A stretch of DNA of 64,000 nt from an uncultured Gammaproteobacteria bacterium (GTDB lineage: Bacteria; Pseudomonadota; Gammaproteobacteria; Pseudomonadales; Pseudohongiellaceae), in contig CAJXVC010000005.1 in assembly GCA_913060975.1 (NCBI GenBank), forward strand, positions 186,001 to 250,000. Reading direction: 5' to 3'. The translations under genes and the position numbers were made by a program. Of the stretch, positions 49,807-59,664 are shown piece by piece. The stretch's first letter is position 1, and every line of letters starts with the position of its first letter. The notes beneath the pieces were generated by a model. The model made no database searches. It saw only the letters and a list, made by a program, of their open reading frames with translations, and had not been told where the DNA came from.

Positions 49807-50927
49807 TGACTCGCCTGTTTAAATCACTAGTAACGATTTGTTTGTGCTGGCCAGTGCTGGTTGCCGCCCACAGTCTCAATGACAGTTTTTTCGATCTGCA
49901 GCTCAACGAAGGCGCGGTAAGCGGTTCGTTGCAAGTGGCTATTTCTGATCTGGAAATTGCGATCGGCCTCGACAACAATCAGGACACGCAGATTACCTGG
50001 GGTGAGATCAGGCGCGCATCGCCGGCGATTGCTGGCTACGTGAACAGCAGGATCGAGCTGTCCCGCGGCGATCAGGTTTGCACTCTAAGCACCAACGACC
50101 TCGCCATCGAGCAACTCAGCGGCGGTCCCTACGTCACTATGGGGCTCTTCGGTCAATGTGCCGAGTCGGGTGCATTGTCGTTGGACTATGGCTTGTTGTT
50201 CGATGTGGATAACTCTCACCGTGGCATCGCTGCCATTAGCGTTGATGGCGAGTCAGCCACACGACTTTTCTCACCAGCCAATCAAAGTCTCACCCTTGAT
50301 GGCGGCAGCTTGTCATTCTGGACGCCGCTGATCAGTTTTATTGGTGAGGGCATCTGGCACATCTGGATTGGTATTGATCATATTCTGTTTCTTCTGGCCA
50401 TGCTATTGGGTGTGGTGCTGCATACCCATCGCACGAGAACCACGTCGACTGCAATCTGGACCGAAACCGGTTGGTCAATCGTCAAGATGGTAACGGCTTT
50501 CACCTTGGCCCATTCTATTACTCTGATTCTCGCGTCGCTACGCATTGTCGAGCTACCGGCGCAGCTGGTCGAAACGGCGATTGCCTTATCAGTAGTCGTC
50601 AGTGCGGTGAATATTCTGATACCTATTTTTGGGCGTCACCATTGGCCGGTGGCATTCGCGTTCGGACTCGTGCACGGGTTTGGCTTTGCCAATGTGCTGG
50701 GCGATTTGAATCTGGCCACCGGACAGTTCGTCGCCAGCTTGTTGGGTTTCAATATTGGAGTTGAGATTGGTCAGTTGGTCATCGTGCTCGGTTTGATCCC
50801 GATACTGGCACTATTGATTCACTGGCAGTGGAGTCGGCGTCTGACCACAGTGCTGTCGGCACTGGCAATTGCTCAAGTCGGTATGCTGTGGTTTCTGGAT
50901 CGGGGCTTTGGAGTGACGGTGTTGTAG
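49806..50927 (+). CDS. HupE/UreJ family membrane protein
   Basis: GIWHIWIGIDHILFLLAMLLGVVL ... FTLAHSITLILASL ... AFGLVHGFGFANVLGDL His-rich TM motifs. Confidence 0.85.
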   Translation: MTRLFKSLVTICLCWPVLVAAHSLNDSFFDLQLNEGAVSGSLQVAISDLEIAIGLDNNQDTQITWGEIRRASPAIAGYVNSRIELSRGDQVCTLSTNDLAIEQLSGGPYVTMGLFGQCAESGALSLDYGLLFDVDNSHRGIAAISVDGESATRLFSPANQSLTLDGGSLSFWTPLISFIGEGIWHIWIGIDHILFLLAMLLGVVLHTHRTRTTSTAIWTETGWSIVKMVTAFTLAHSITLILASLRIVELPAQLVETAIALSVVVSAVNILIPIFGRHHWPVAFAFGLVHGFGFANVLGDLNLATGQFVASLLGFNIGVEIGQLVIVLGLIPILALLIHWQWSRRLTTVLSALAIAQVGMLWFLDRGFGVTVL

Positions 50928-50934
50928 GCGGTTG

Positions 50935-51882
50935 TTAGCCAGAACAGCTACCGCCCCCTAACACGCAAAACTTGGCGCAGTGGGAGTGATTCAGTTTCAC
51001 GCTGCGCCAGGCTTCTTTGAGCGTTTTGCCCATGTTGAAGCGCTGATCATAGGGCAACAAAGTGCAGGCCATCACCGACAGGTGGTCGTCGCCTTTGTGT
51101 TTGACGACCATGCGTGAGCTTGCACACATGATGTCCGCTGGATCTTTGTTGAGAATACCCCAGCAGGAAATAGTAATCTCCGGCACATCATCGCCGCCAT
51201 CCATCTCCGGAAACAGAATCAGGTCGGCTTGATCGTGTGCGTTGAGTTTGATGTTTTCTCGCGCAAACAAATCCGCGTAACCGGCGCGCATTTGGGCTTC
51301 GCTTTCATTCCAGAAGGTGCGCCCGGCGATGGAAAAATTCAGGTCGCTATCGGACAGCCACTTCAGTCCCTTGATAGCCGGCTTCCAGGAGCGGGGGCCA
51401 CGTTCTTTAGTGTGCATGCTTTCCAGATAATGATCCACCGACACGCGCAAGAACAGTTTGCCGGGATACCTGGCATGCATGTCAGCCAGCGCCTGCTTTT
51501 CTCGTAGCATGGTGTTCATGGCATTGGTCAACACCAAAACCTGAAACTTGCGCGCCAGACACAATTGCAAGATGGCGATCATGTCGGGATTCAGAAAAGG
51601 CTCGCCACCAGTAAAACCGATCTCGCGAGTGGGGAAGCCTTCTTCGGCAATCTCGTCCAACAGCAGGTCGACTTCCTGCAAGCTGATATAACTGAGCCGG
51701 TCATTGGTCGGCGTGGATTCGATATAGCAATTCTCGCAGGCCAGATTGCACAGGCTGCCGGTGTTAATCCACAAGGTCTCAAGGCCACGAGGGTCAACTG
51801 AGGCACGGGCTTCTCCGCCGGCAGTGATGTCGGGGTCAGAAAATTTCCGTGTCGGGATTTCAGTGACGTTGAGTTTGTTCAT
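50935..51882 (-). CDS. Radical SAM protein with Cys-rich C-terminus
   Basis: NTGSLCNLACENCYIES (CxxxCxxC), GFTGGEPFLNPD; C-terminus HCAKFCVLGGGSCSG. Confidence 0.9.
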   Translation of the reverse strand: MNKLNVTEIPTRKFSDPDITAGGEARASVDPRGLETLWINTGSLCNLACENCYIESTPTNDRLSYISLQEVDLLLDEIAEEGFPTREIGFTGGEPFLNPDMIAILQLCLARKFQVLVLTNAMNTMLREKQALADMHARYPGKLFLRVSVDHYLESMHTKERGPRSWKPAIKGLKWLSDSDLNFSIAGRTFWNESEAQMRAGYADLFARENIKLNAHDQADLILFPEMDGGDDVPEITISCWGILNKDPADIMCASSRMVVKHKGDDHLSVMACTLLPYDQRFNMGKTLKEAWRSVKLNHSHCAKFCVLGGGSCSG

Positions 51883-51903
51883 GAAATTACTATTTTGATC
51901 GCG

Positions 51904-52368
51904 TTACATCTTGCTGGCAAAGAACGCCATGATTTCGGCGCGAGTCATTTCTTTGGTCTTGTTGCTGAAACAATAATACCCGGGGCGCTGATCACTAAAA
52001 TACTGCATGTCCATCTCCAGCCCTTCCAGTGCCGGAAAGAGACCCACCGGCATATTATAGTCGCCAGTCTCCTTGACTTGATAGAACAGGTGGGTACCGC
52101 ACTTGGCGCAGAAGCCACGACGCGCCCACGTCGACGAATCGTAAGTAGTCACGTTCTCTTCGCCGGTCATTACCACTGCAGTTCCACACTGCACAGCGAA
52201 GTACGGGGCGCCGCCCCAGGTACGACAGGAATCGCAATGGCATACCGTAAACCTGGGATTGATTTCACTCGCGGTAATTTTTACTGCGCCGCACAAGCAG
52301 CTGGTTTCGACCGGTGTTTGGCTCATTGTTTTCGCAATTCCTCGTTGCCCGTTCTTTGACAGGCGCAT
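51904..52368 (-). CDS. GFA family protein
   Basis: CLCGAVKITASEINPRFTVCHCDSCRTWGGAPYFAV ... RGFCAKCGTHLFY. Confidence 0.93.
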   Translation of the reverse strand: MRLSKNGQRGIAKTMSQTPVETSCLCGAVKITASEINPRFTVCHCDSCRTWGGAPYFAVQCGTAVVMTGEENVTTYDSSTWARRGFCAKCGTHLFYQVKETGDYNMPVGLFPALEGLEMDMQYFSDQRPGYYCFSNKTKEMTRAEIMAFFASKM

Positions 52369-52641
52369 TTAGTGAATGCCCATGCAGCTTAACTGTTTGT
52401 CGTTGCCGGGGCGAGACTTGTCAGCATGCGGCTTATCGCTTTATTAGCAGCTGCCCCGCTGTGGCTTGCCTTGCCAAAAGGCCGAGAACTGATTACTTTC
52501 CCTACTCTTAATTGATTTCAATGACACTCAATCACTCTCAACGACGCTCAGTCAATCTAACTTGCATTTGATTTCTGTCTGGATGCGATTTCAGATTACC
52601 AAGCATCGGCCCCGGATTTGAAGGACGCAAGGAGAATTTGC

Positions 52642-53091
52642 ATGACCATTCGCAGTTTGGCTACTCGAATCACACTATTAGCGCTCATGTTGGTCTCGCC
52701 TGTGCTTATGGCCCAAGAGCGCAGCTTCATTGGTCGCAGTAGCGCCGAGGACAATAGTGGTCCGCCTTTCAGCACGGCCGTGATGGCGGATAACACCCTG
52801 TATATTTCCGGCAGTTTGGGATTGGAGAACGGCCAAGTACCGGAAGACCCGGCTGTTGAGGCACACAACCTGTTGTCCGGATTCGTCGCTACCCTGGCTG
52901 AGGCCGACATGACGATGGATGATCTGGTCTACGTGACTATATACTGCTCTGACTTGTCCCTTTATGATCAATTCAACGAGATTTACCGCACGTATTTTAC
53001 CCAGGAGTTTCCAGCCCGGGCATTCATCGGTACCAGTGTCTTGTTGCGCGGTGCGCGCTTTGAGATGCAGGCAATTGCCGTCAAGGATTAG
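52642..53091 (+). CDS. RidA family protein with signal peptide
   Basis: PPFSTAVMADNTLYISGSLGLENGQVPEDPAVEAHNLLSGFVATLAEADMTMDDLVYVTIYCSDLSLYDQFNEIYRTYF...PARAFIG. Confidence 0.92.
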   Translation: MTIRSLATRITLLALMLVSPVLMAQERSFIGRSSAEDNSGPPFSTAVMADNTLYISGSLGLENGQVPEDPAVEAHNLLSGFVATLAEADMTMDDLVYVTIYCSDLSLYDQFNEIYRTYFTQEFPARAFIGTSVLLRGARFEMQAIAVKD

Positions 53092-53149
53092 GTACAGTCT
53101 AAAACTCGCAAGATTTTTTCAACAACAATAATTAATACAGGAAGCTAGT

Positions 53150-53668
53150 ATGACGAGTATAAAAAGCATGAAAATTATAAAAAACACAACGCAATTGGTA
53201 GCAGGACTGGCAGCGACATTGTTAGCGTCACTGAGTTTGGCGCAGGAGTATGTCAGTATCGAAATGGAAATCGATGTGAACGCGTCTGCTGAGCATACCT
53301 GGGATGTGGTTGGCGACTATTGTGCCATCACTGATTGGTTGAACCTGAGTTGTGAAATCACATCAGGCAACGGTGGCATTGGTACCGTACGCTCGTTACT
53401 GGACGGCCGCATTCTGGAAATCATGGTTGCCGAAACCGAGTTGTCCTATGGCTATACACAGCCAAACGTGCCGGGTGAATTTTATAATCTGTATCATGGC
53501 TTCATGGAGGCGCGACCGGTTTCAGCCAATTCATCGAAACTGATTTACACCCTGATGCTGGATGTATCGAACATGGAAGATCAGGCGGCCAAAGACGCGG
53601 ATGTAGCACGTCGCCGTGCTACGTTTGAGCGTGCATTGGCGACTATGAAAGAGATGGCTGAGAGTTAA
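53150..53668 (+). CDS. SRPBCC family protein, secreted (MxaD-like)
   Basis: EIDVNASAEHTWDVVGDYCAITDWLN ... GIGTVRSLLDGRILEIMV. Confidence 0.85.
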   Translation: MTSIKSMKIIKNTTQLVAGLAATLLASLSLAQEYVSIEMEIDVNASAEHTWDVVGDYCAITDWLNLSCEITSGNGGIGTVRSLLDGRILEIMVAETELSYGYTQPNVPGEFYNLYHGFMEARPVSANSSKLIYTLMLDVSNMEDQAAKDADVARRRATFERALATMKEMAES

Positions 53669-53707
53669 TCAGCGGATTAAACCCGCGGTTATTTGAGGTT
53701 TGAGTGA

Positions 53708-53814
53708 GGGGCTTGTCAGGGGTAGCGGTTGCGGCACGCCGTAACCCATCCCTGGGGGCTCGTCCTCGGCATCCCTGCCTCACACGGCCGCAACCGCTAC
53801 CCCCGACAACCCCC
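53708..53814. repeat. Long imperfect inverted-repeat element, copy 1
   Basis: GGGGCTTGTCAGGGGTAGCGGTTGCGGC ... GCCGCAACCGCTACCCCCGACAACCCC with core acgccgtaacccatccctgggggctc..tcggcatccctgcctca. Confidence 0.9.
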
Positions 53815-53909
53815 TTGCAGGCCTGTCGCTGAATTTTTACAAAGCTTCACTAGGATTGAGTGCTGGGCTTACGTACGGACGAAATTTCTAAGTCAGGATT
53901 AGTGAACTC

Positions 53910-54017
53910 GGGGCTTGGCAGGATTAGCAGTTCGGGCACGCCGTAAACCCATCCCTGGGGGCTCGAATTCGGCATCCCTGCCTCATACGGCCCCAACTGC
54001 CAGCCCTGCCAAACCCC
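53910..54017. repeat. Long imperfect inverted-repeat element, copy 2
   Basis: GGGGCTTGGCAGGATTAGCAGTTCGGGC ... GCCCCAACTGCCAGCCCTGCCAAACCCC with nearly identical core. Confidence 0.9.
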
Positions 54018-54093
54018 TCGGCATGTTCAGTGCTGAATTTTCACAAGCACTTTTACAACTCGTGATATCAAACGGCCAGCATATGATCGAAGC

Positions 54094-56433
54094 CTATTTC
54101 GACTCTTGCTTGGCCGCGGCTTGTTTGAGCAGATCACCAAACGTTCCTGTGGTCGGTGCTTTCGGCTGTTGCTGCCGTGGTTGACTGCGTGCTGAGCGCT
54201 GCTGATTTTTACTGGCAGCTCCACCGGCTGGTTTAGCGCTCTTGTTGCCGGCAGTAGCAGGATCATCGCCAAGGCGCATGGACAGACCAATGCGTTTGCG
54301 CTGAATATCCACTTCCATCACTTTGACTTTGACGACTTCACCTGTCTTCACCACGGTGTGCGGGTCTTTGACGAAATGATCGGCCAGCGCAGAAATGTGT
54401 ACCAGGCCATCTTGGTGTACGCCAATATCGACAAAGGCACCGAAGTTGGTGACGTTGGTAATCACGCCTTCCAAGGTCATGCCGGGTTTGAGATCGCTCA
54501 GTGATTCGACGCCGTCTTTGAACGCGGCGGTGGTAAATTCCGGGCGCGGGTCGCGGCCGGGTTTATCCAGTTCGGCAAGAATGTCAGTCACAGTTGGCAG
54601 GCCAAAATTCTCATCTATGAATTCTTTTGGGTCGAGCTTGGTCAGGAACTGATGATCGCCGATTATTTTCTCGACGCTCTTGCCGTGCTTGGCGATGATC
54701 TTTTCAACAATGCTATAAGACTCCGGGTGCACGGCTGAGGCATCCAGTGGATTGCTGCCACCGGCAATGCGCAAGAAACCTGCCGCCTGCTCGAAACTCT
54801 TGTCACCAAACCGTGGCACTGCCTTGAGGTCTTCGCGGCTCTTGAAGGCGCCGTGACTGTTGCGGTAGCTGACAATATTCAGGGCAATGGATGGCGTCAG
54901 GCCGGACACGCGCTTTAACAATGGGGCGGAGGCGGTGTTGACGTCTACGCCGACCGCGTTTACACAGTCCTCGACCACGGCATCCAGTGACTGGCTGAGT
55001 TTTACCTGGCTCACATCATGTTGATACTGGCCTACACCGATCGACTTGGGGTCGATCTTCACCAGTTCTGCCAGGGGGTCTTGCAGGCGGCGGGCGATAG
55101 AGATAGCGCCGCGCACAGTCACGTCCAGATCAGGAAATTCTTCGCGGGCTAGATCGGAAGCCGAGTACACCGAAGCGCCAGCTTCGTTCACCATGGCTTT
55201 GACGACTTTCAATTCAGGGTGACGTTTCATCAGGTCGCCGGCCAGTTTGTCGGTCTCTCGTGAAGCAGTGCCGTTGCCGATAGCCACAAGTTCAACGCCA
55301 TGCTTTTTACACAGTTTGGTCAGGACGGAGATGGACTCGTCCCATTGATTGCGCGGCGCGTGTGGATAGATCGCGGTGTCTTCCAGATACTTGCCAGTAC
55401 GATCGACGACACAAACCTTCACGCCGGTGCGCAGGCCCGGGTCCAGACCCAGTGTAATCTTGTTGCCGGCCGGCGAGGCGAGCAGGATGGCCTTCATGTT
55501 TTCGGTGAACACGCGAATGGCTTCTTCGTCAGACTGTTCGCGCAATTGACCCAGCAGATCGGTTTCCATGCGCGTGAGCATTTTCACCTTCCAGGTCCAA
55601 CGTACGACTTCGCCCAGCCATTTGTCGGCGGGACGACCCTTGTCTTCAATGCCAAACTGTTGGCCTATCATGGTCTCGCAAGGATCGGTCTGACCGGCTT
55701 CAACACCCGCGCTGCCAATCTCGACTGTCAGGAAACCTTCCTTGCGGCCACGAAAAACTGCCAAAGCGCGATGCGAAGGAATTTTGTTCAGGCGTTCGCT
55801 GTATTCGAAATAGTCGCTGAATTTGGCGGCTTCATTCTTCTTGTCTTCGATGACTTTCGAGCGCAGCTCGCCGTCTTCCCACAAGTGCTTGCGCAGTTTG
55901 CCGCTCAGTGCGGCATCTTCGCTAAAGCGCTCCATCAAAATATACTTGGCGCCTTCCAGGGCAGCCTTGGTATCGGCGACAGGATTTTCCTGCCGATCTT
56001 TGTCAACAAAATCTGCGGCGAGTTTTTCCGGATCAAGTGATGGGTCGGCAAAGAGTTTATCGGCCAGTGGTTCCAGGCCGGCTTCGATGGCGATCATGGC
56101 CTTGGTGCGGCGCTTGGGCTTGTAGGGCAGGTAAATATCTTCCAGTTCGGTCTTGGTCTCCGCCGCGTTGATTTGCTTTTCCAGTTCCGGGGTCAGTTTT
56201 TCCTGTTCCTTGATGCTGGCCAGAATTGTTTCACGTCGTTCCAGCATTTCCCGCAGGTAGCCCAGACGTTGCTCGAGGTCTCGTAGTTGCAAGTCATCCA
56301 GGCCGCCAGTGGCTTCCTTACGGTAACGGGAGATGAAGGGCACGGTCGCGCCGTCATCCAGCAGCGCAATCGCGGCGTCTACTTGTGAGTTCTTGATCTT
56401 GAGTTCTTCGGCTATTTTCTGGGCAATATTCAT
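54094..56433 (-). CDS. tex: Tex family protein (S1 RNA-binding)
   Basis: [27 protein letters not shown] ... [16 protein letters not shown] ... S1 domain [26 protein letters not shown]. Confidence 0.96.
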   Translation of the reverse strand: MNIAQKIAEELKIKNSQVDAAIALLDDGATVPFISRYRKEATGGLDDLQLRDLEQRLGYLREMLERRETILASIKEQEKLTPELEKQINAAETKTELEDIYLPYKPKRRTKAMIAIEAGLEPLADKLFADPSLDPEKLAADFVDKDRQENPVADTKAALEGAKYILMERFSEDAALSGKLRKHLWEDGELRSKVIEDKKNEAAKFSDYFEYSERLNKIPSHRALAVFRGRKEGFLTVEIGSAGVEAGQTDPCETMIGQQFGIEDKGRPADKWLGEVVRWTWKVKMLTRMETDLLGQLREQSDEEAIRVFTENMKAILLASPAGNKITLGLDPGLRTGVKVCVVDRTGKYLEDTAIYPHAPRNQWDESISVLTKLCKKHGVELVAIGNGTASRETDKLAGDLMKRHPELKVVKAMVNEAGASVYSASDLAREEFPDLDVTVRGAISIARRLQDPLAELVKIDPKSIGVGQYQHDVSQVKLSQSLDAVVEDCVNAVGVDVNTASAPLLKRVSGLTPSIALNIVSYRNSHGAFKSREDLKAVPRFGDKSFEQAAGFLRIAGGSNPLDASAVHPESYSIVEKIIAKHGKSVEKIIGDHQFLTKLDPKEFIDENFGLPTVTDILAELDKPGRDPRPEFTTAAFKDGVESLSDLKPGMTLEGVITNVTNFGAFVDIGVHQDGLVHISALADHFVKDPHTVVKTGEVVKVKVMEVDIQRKRIGLSMRLGDDPATAGNKSAKPAGGAASKNQQRSARSQPRQQQPKAPTTGTFGDLLKQAAAKQESK

Positions 56434-56880
56434 AACTATCCTGCATTCTCTGTCGCCAGAGAAATTTTATTTCTTGGGGAGGTCAGCCTCTCGTTTGGCG
56501 ATTGACACGGCAGCCAGCGTTGCGTGTCAATTCATGGGGTACGGAGAGGCTGTACACTGCGAATGGGGCATTGATTTTAAGCTGATTGGAGCAGCAGAAC
56601 CAGTGCAAACTTTAATGAGAGTGTGAGTTGGTTTGCAGGCGGGGCATGCGGATTGCTGCGCGGCCACAAACTGATGCAGATCTGCAACCATGCATAGCTC
56701 TGGCACGTCAGTTGTGCCCCATTCGATAAGATTGTTTTACTTCAGTGAATTTTGAGTGTAGCGAGGAGTCGACAATCTCCAGGTTGTACCAGAGTGTGGG
56801 GAACTGCTCTGGCAAGTTTCTCCGAATGTTCTGAAACGAGCACAGGGCTCTAGCGCACTGGACTATTGAGGCAGTGCCGC

Positions 56881-58245
56881 TTAAGGCTGGTAACGTTTGT
56901 TTGTTGCCTGTGCATCCAGTCGCCGAAACTCCGCCATCTTCTCCTTGATACGCATCTCCAAACCCGCTTCGCGCGGTGCATAGAATTCAGTCTGGTGAAT
57001 CTCTTCTGGCAGATAATTCTCGCCAGCGGCAAAGGCATTGTCTTCATCATGGGCGTAGCGATACTCGGCGCCATGGCCCATCTCCTTGCTCAGACTTGTG
57101 GGCGCATTGCGCAAGTGAATGGGCACTTCCAGTGAGCCGGTGTCGGTGACTAATTGCTGCGCGCTGCCGAATGCCTGATACAGTGCATTGCTCTTCGGTG
57201 CGCTGGCCATGTAGACCGCGGCTTGCGCCAGCGCCAGATCGCCTTCGGGGCTACCCAGTCGCGTGTAGGTATCCCAGCAATCCAGACACACCTGCAGAGC
57301 GCGCGGATCGGCCAGGCCGATGTCCTCGGACGCCATGCGGGTCAAGCGGCGCGCCAGATAGATTGGATCACAGCCGCCGTCAAGCATGCGCGTTAACCAG
57401 TAAAGTGCGCCGTCCGGCGAAGAGCCGCGCACCGCTTTGTGTAGTGCCGAGATCTGGTCATAGAAATGATCACCACCCTTGTCGAAGCGGCGATAGCTTT
57501 CGGCCAGTACCTGATCAATATGCTCATCGCTAATGACGCGTTGGCCATCCACCGCTTCAGCCATATCACTGAGCACTTCCAGATAGTTCAGGGTGCGCCG
57601 GGCATCGCCATCGCCGGCGCGAGCCAGATGGGTTTTCTGTTCGTCGCTCAGAGTTAAACCCAGCGCACCCAGGCCGCGTTCGCTATCAGTCAGCGCGTGC
57701 TCAATCACCCCCAGCAAGTCGGCTTCGGTCAGGCTCTTTAACAAATAGACCCGGGCGCGGGAGAGCAGGGCGTTGTTTAGCTCGAACGAGGGGTTCTCGG
57801 TGGTGGCACCAATAAACAGGACGGTGCCGTCTTCGATGTGTGGCAGGAAGGCATCCTGTTGGGACTTGTTAAAACGATGCACCTCATCCACAAACAGGAT
57901 GGTCTTCTTGCTGCTGCGCGCCTGCTGGTATTTGGCGCGCTCGATGGTCTCGCGAATGTCTTTGACGCCCGACAACACCGCCGACAAGGCTTCGAAGTGA
58001 CAATCGCAGGCCGCGGCAATTATGCGCGCGAGCGTAGTCTTGCCGACACCGGGCGGGCCCCACAAAATCATCGAGTGGGGCTGCTGCTTGTCGATGGCCT
58101 CGAAGATGGATTTGCCGGGACTCAACAGATGCGCCTGACCGACAAACTCGGCCACGGTGCGCGGGCGCAGCCGGGCGGCCAGTGGCTGATAGAGCGGCTG
58201 GCTTTCTTCGTCGGCGAACAGGGAGTCTGTGCTGGTGTCGGACAT
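56881..58245 (-). CDS. rarA: Replication-associated recombination protein A (AAA+ ATPase)
   Basis: [74 protein letters not shown]. Confidence 0.96.
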   Translation of the reverse strand: MSDTSTDSLFADEESQPLYQPLAARLRPRTVAEFVGQAHLLSPGKSIFEAIDKQQPHSMILWGPPGVGKTTLARIIAAACDCHFEALSAVLSGVKDIRETIERAKYQQARSSKKTILFVDEVHRFNKSQQDAFLPHIEDGTVLFIGATTENPSFELNNALLSRARVYLLKSLTEADLLGVIEHALTDSERGLGALGLTLSDEQKTHLARAGDGDARRTLNYLEVLSDMAEAVDGQRVISDEHIDQVLAESYRRFDKGGDHFYDQISALHKAVRGSSPDGALYWLTRMLDGGCDPIYLARRLTRMASEDIGLADPRALQVCLDCWDTYTRLGSPEGDLALAQAAVYMASAPKSNALYQAFGSAQQLVTDTGSLEVPIHLRNAPTSLSKEMGHGAEYRYAHDEDNAFAAGENYLPEEIHQTEFYAPREAGLEMRIKEKMAEFRRLDAQATNKRYQP

Positions 58246-58496
58246 AGTCTGTAGTGATCTGGGTAAAGTGCAGCTGCGGATACGGCGCGATTAAAATGTG
58301 GGTATCTGTGTAACCCCATGATAGTACAGACCAACAACAAATAGTTTCCCGGCAGAGCAAATTGCCAGTTAATTGTTGCGCCGCAATCCGGCATAATCGG
58401 CGGCTCGCTTTTCACTTGCTTAACCCTTGTTCAACTCTTGCTAATAGCCCGCTTGGCTCCTGTTTCGCCAGCCAGCGTCGCCCGGAAAACTGATTT

Positions 58497-59519
58497 ATGT
58501 GGTTCAAGAACCTTCGCCTGTATCGCTTTACCCAGCCTTTTAATCCCAGCTCTGAAGAACTCGAAGCCCGATTGGCCGAGATCCCCTTTGTGCCCTGTAG
58601 CAACTATGAGAAATCCAGTCTGGGCTGGACAGCGCCAATTCCGGCCAGTGATCGCACTCACGAAGTCGTCAGCGAAGAGGAAGCCGAGGCTGGCGGTCTC
58701 GAAGAACTTGAACCGCCACTGACCCACACCATTGGCAAGTACACCATGATCTGCGCCAGACGCCAGGAACGCCTGTTACCGGCATCGGTGATTCGCGAAT
58801 CCACCAGTGAAAAAGTTGCTGAGCTGGAGCAGCGTCAGGCACGCAAGATCTACCGCAAGGAACGCAAGCAGATTCAGGAAGACGTCACCGCCATCCTGCT
58901 GCCGCAAGCCTTTACCCGTACCCAGCGCACTTATGCCTATTTGTCGCTGGAAGACAACCTGCTGGTCGTCGATGCGGCATCCGCGCCACGCGCCGAAGAG
59001 CTGGTCACGCTGCTGCGTAATTCACTTGGCTCACTGCCAGTGGCCCTGCCGGAAACCAAGCGCAACCCGTCCGATGTCATGACCAGTTGGCTGCAGGCCA
59101 GCAAGGCCAGCGACAAGTTTGATTTGTATGAAGACTGCGAGCTCTACAACCCACAGGATGGTAGCAATATCGTGCGTTGCAAGGGGCAGGATCTGGAAGG
59201 CGAAGAAATCGGTGCCCACCTCGAAGCCGGCAAGCGCGTCAAAGCCCTGGGCGTGTCCTGGAACCATTTGCTGAGCTGCGTCATCGATGACGACCTGACT
59301 ATCAAGCGTCTGCGCTTTGAAGAGATGAAAGAAGAGTCAGAGAGTTTTGCCGAAGAAACCCCGGCGCAGAAATTCGATCAGGAATTTGCCTTGATGACGC
59401 TGGAGTTGTCCAACTTCTTCAAGTCACTCTTCAATGCCTTTGGTGGACTAGAGACGCCAAAACAAGGTGACAGCCATGCGAGTGAGTCAGAAAACCAAGA
59501 GAGTAACGACAGCGACTAG
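58497..59519 (+). CDS. rdgC: Recombination-associated protein RdgC
   Basis: MWFKNLRLYRFTQPFN ... RKIYRKERKQIQEDVTAILLPQAFTRT ... LGVSWNHLLSCVIDDDLTIKRLRFE. Confidence 0.95.
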   Translation: MWFKNLRLYRFTQPFNPSSEELEARLAEIPFVPCSNYEKSSLGWTAPIPASDRTHEVVSEEEAEAGGLEELEPPLTHTIGKYTMICARRQERLLPASVIRESTSEKVAELEQRQARKIYRKERKQIQEDVTAILLPQAFTRTQRTYAYLSLEDNLLVVDAASAPRAEELVTLLRNSLGSLPVALPETKRNPSDVMTSWLQASKASDKFDLYEDCELYNPQDGSNIVRCKGQDLEGEEIGAHLEAGKRVKALGVSWNHLLSCVIDDDLTIKRLRFEEMKEESESFAEETPAQKFDQEFALMTLELSNFFKSLFNAFGGLETPKQGDSHASESENQESNDSD

Positions 59520-59664
59520 CAGCAAGCTATCGCAGCCAGGTTAGCGACCATGCGTTGGCAATTGATGCTGTTATGAGACCCAAAACAGGGCGGAATTAGC
59601 CCTGTTCCTGCCCGGTGATTCTTGCTACAACTAACGCAGTACCCAATCACCCGAGGGTTTTGCC

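Noticed and set aside
50900-52400. RiPP system around the radical SAM gene
   Set aside because: No small precursor-peptide ORF with a repeated core, and no partner maturation or export genes next to it.
55300-56040. 246-aa + strand ORF opposite tex
   Set aside because: Antisense to a strongly conserved gene; no family signature.
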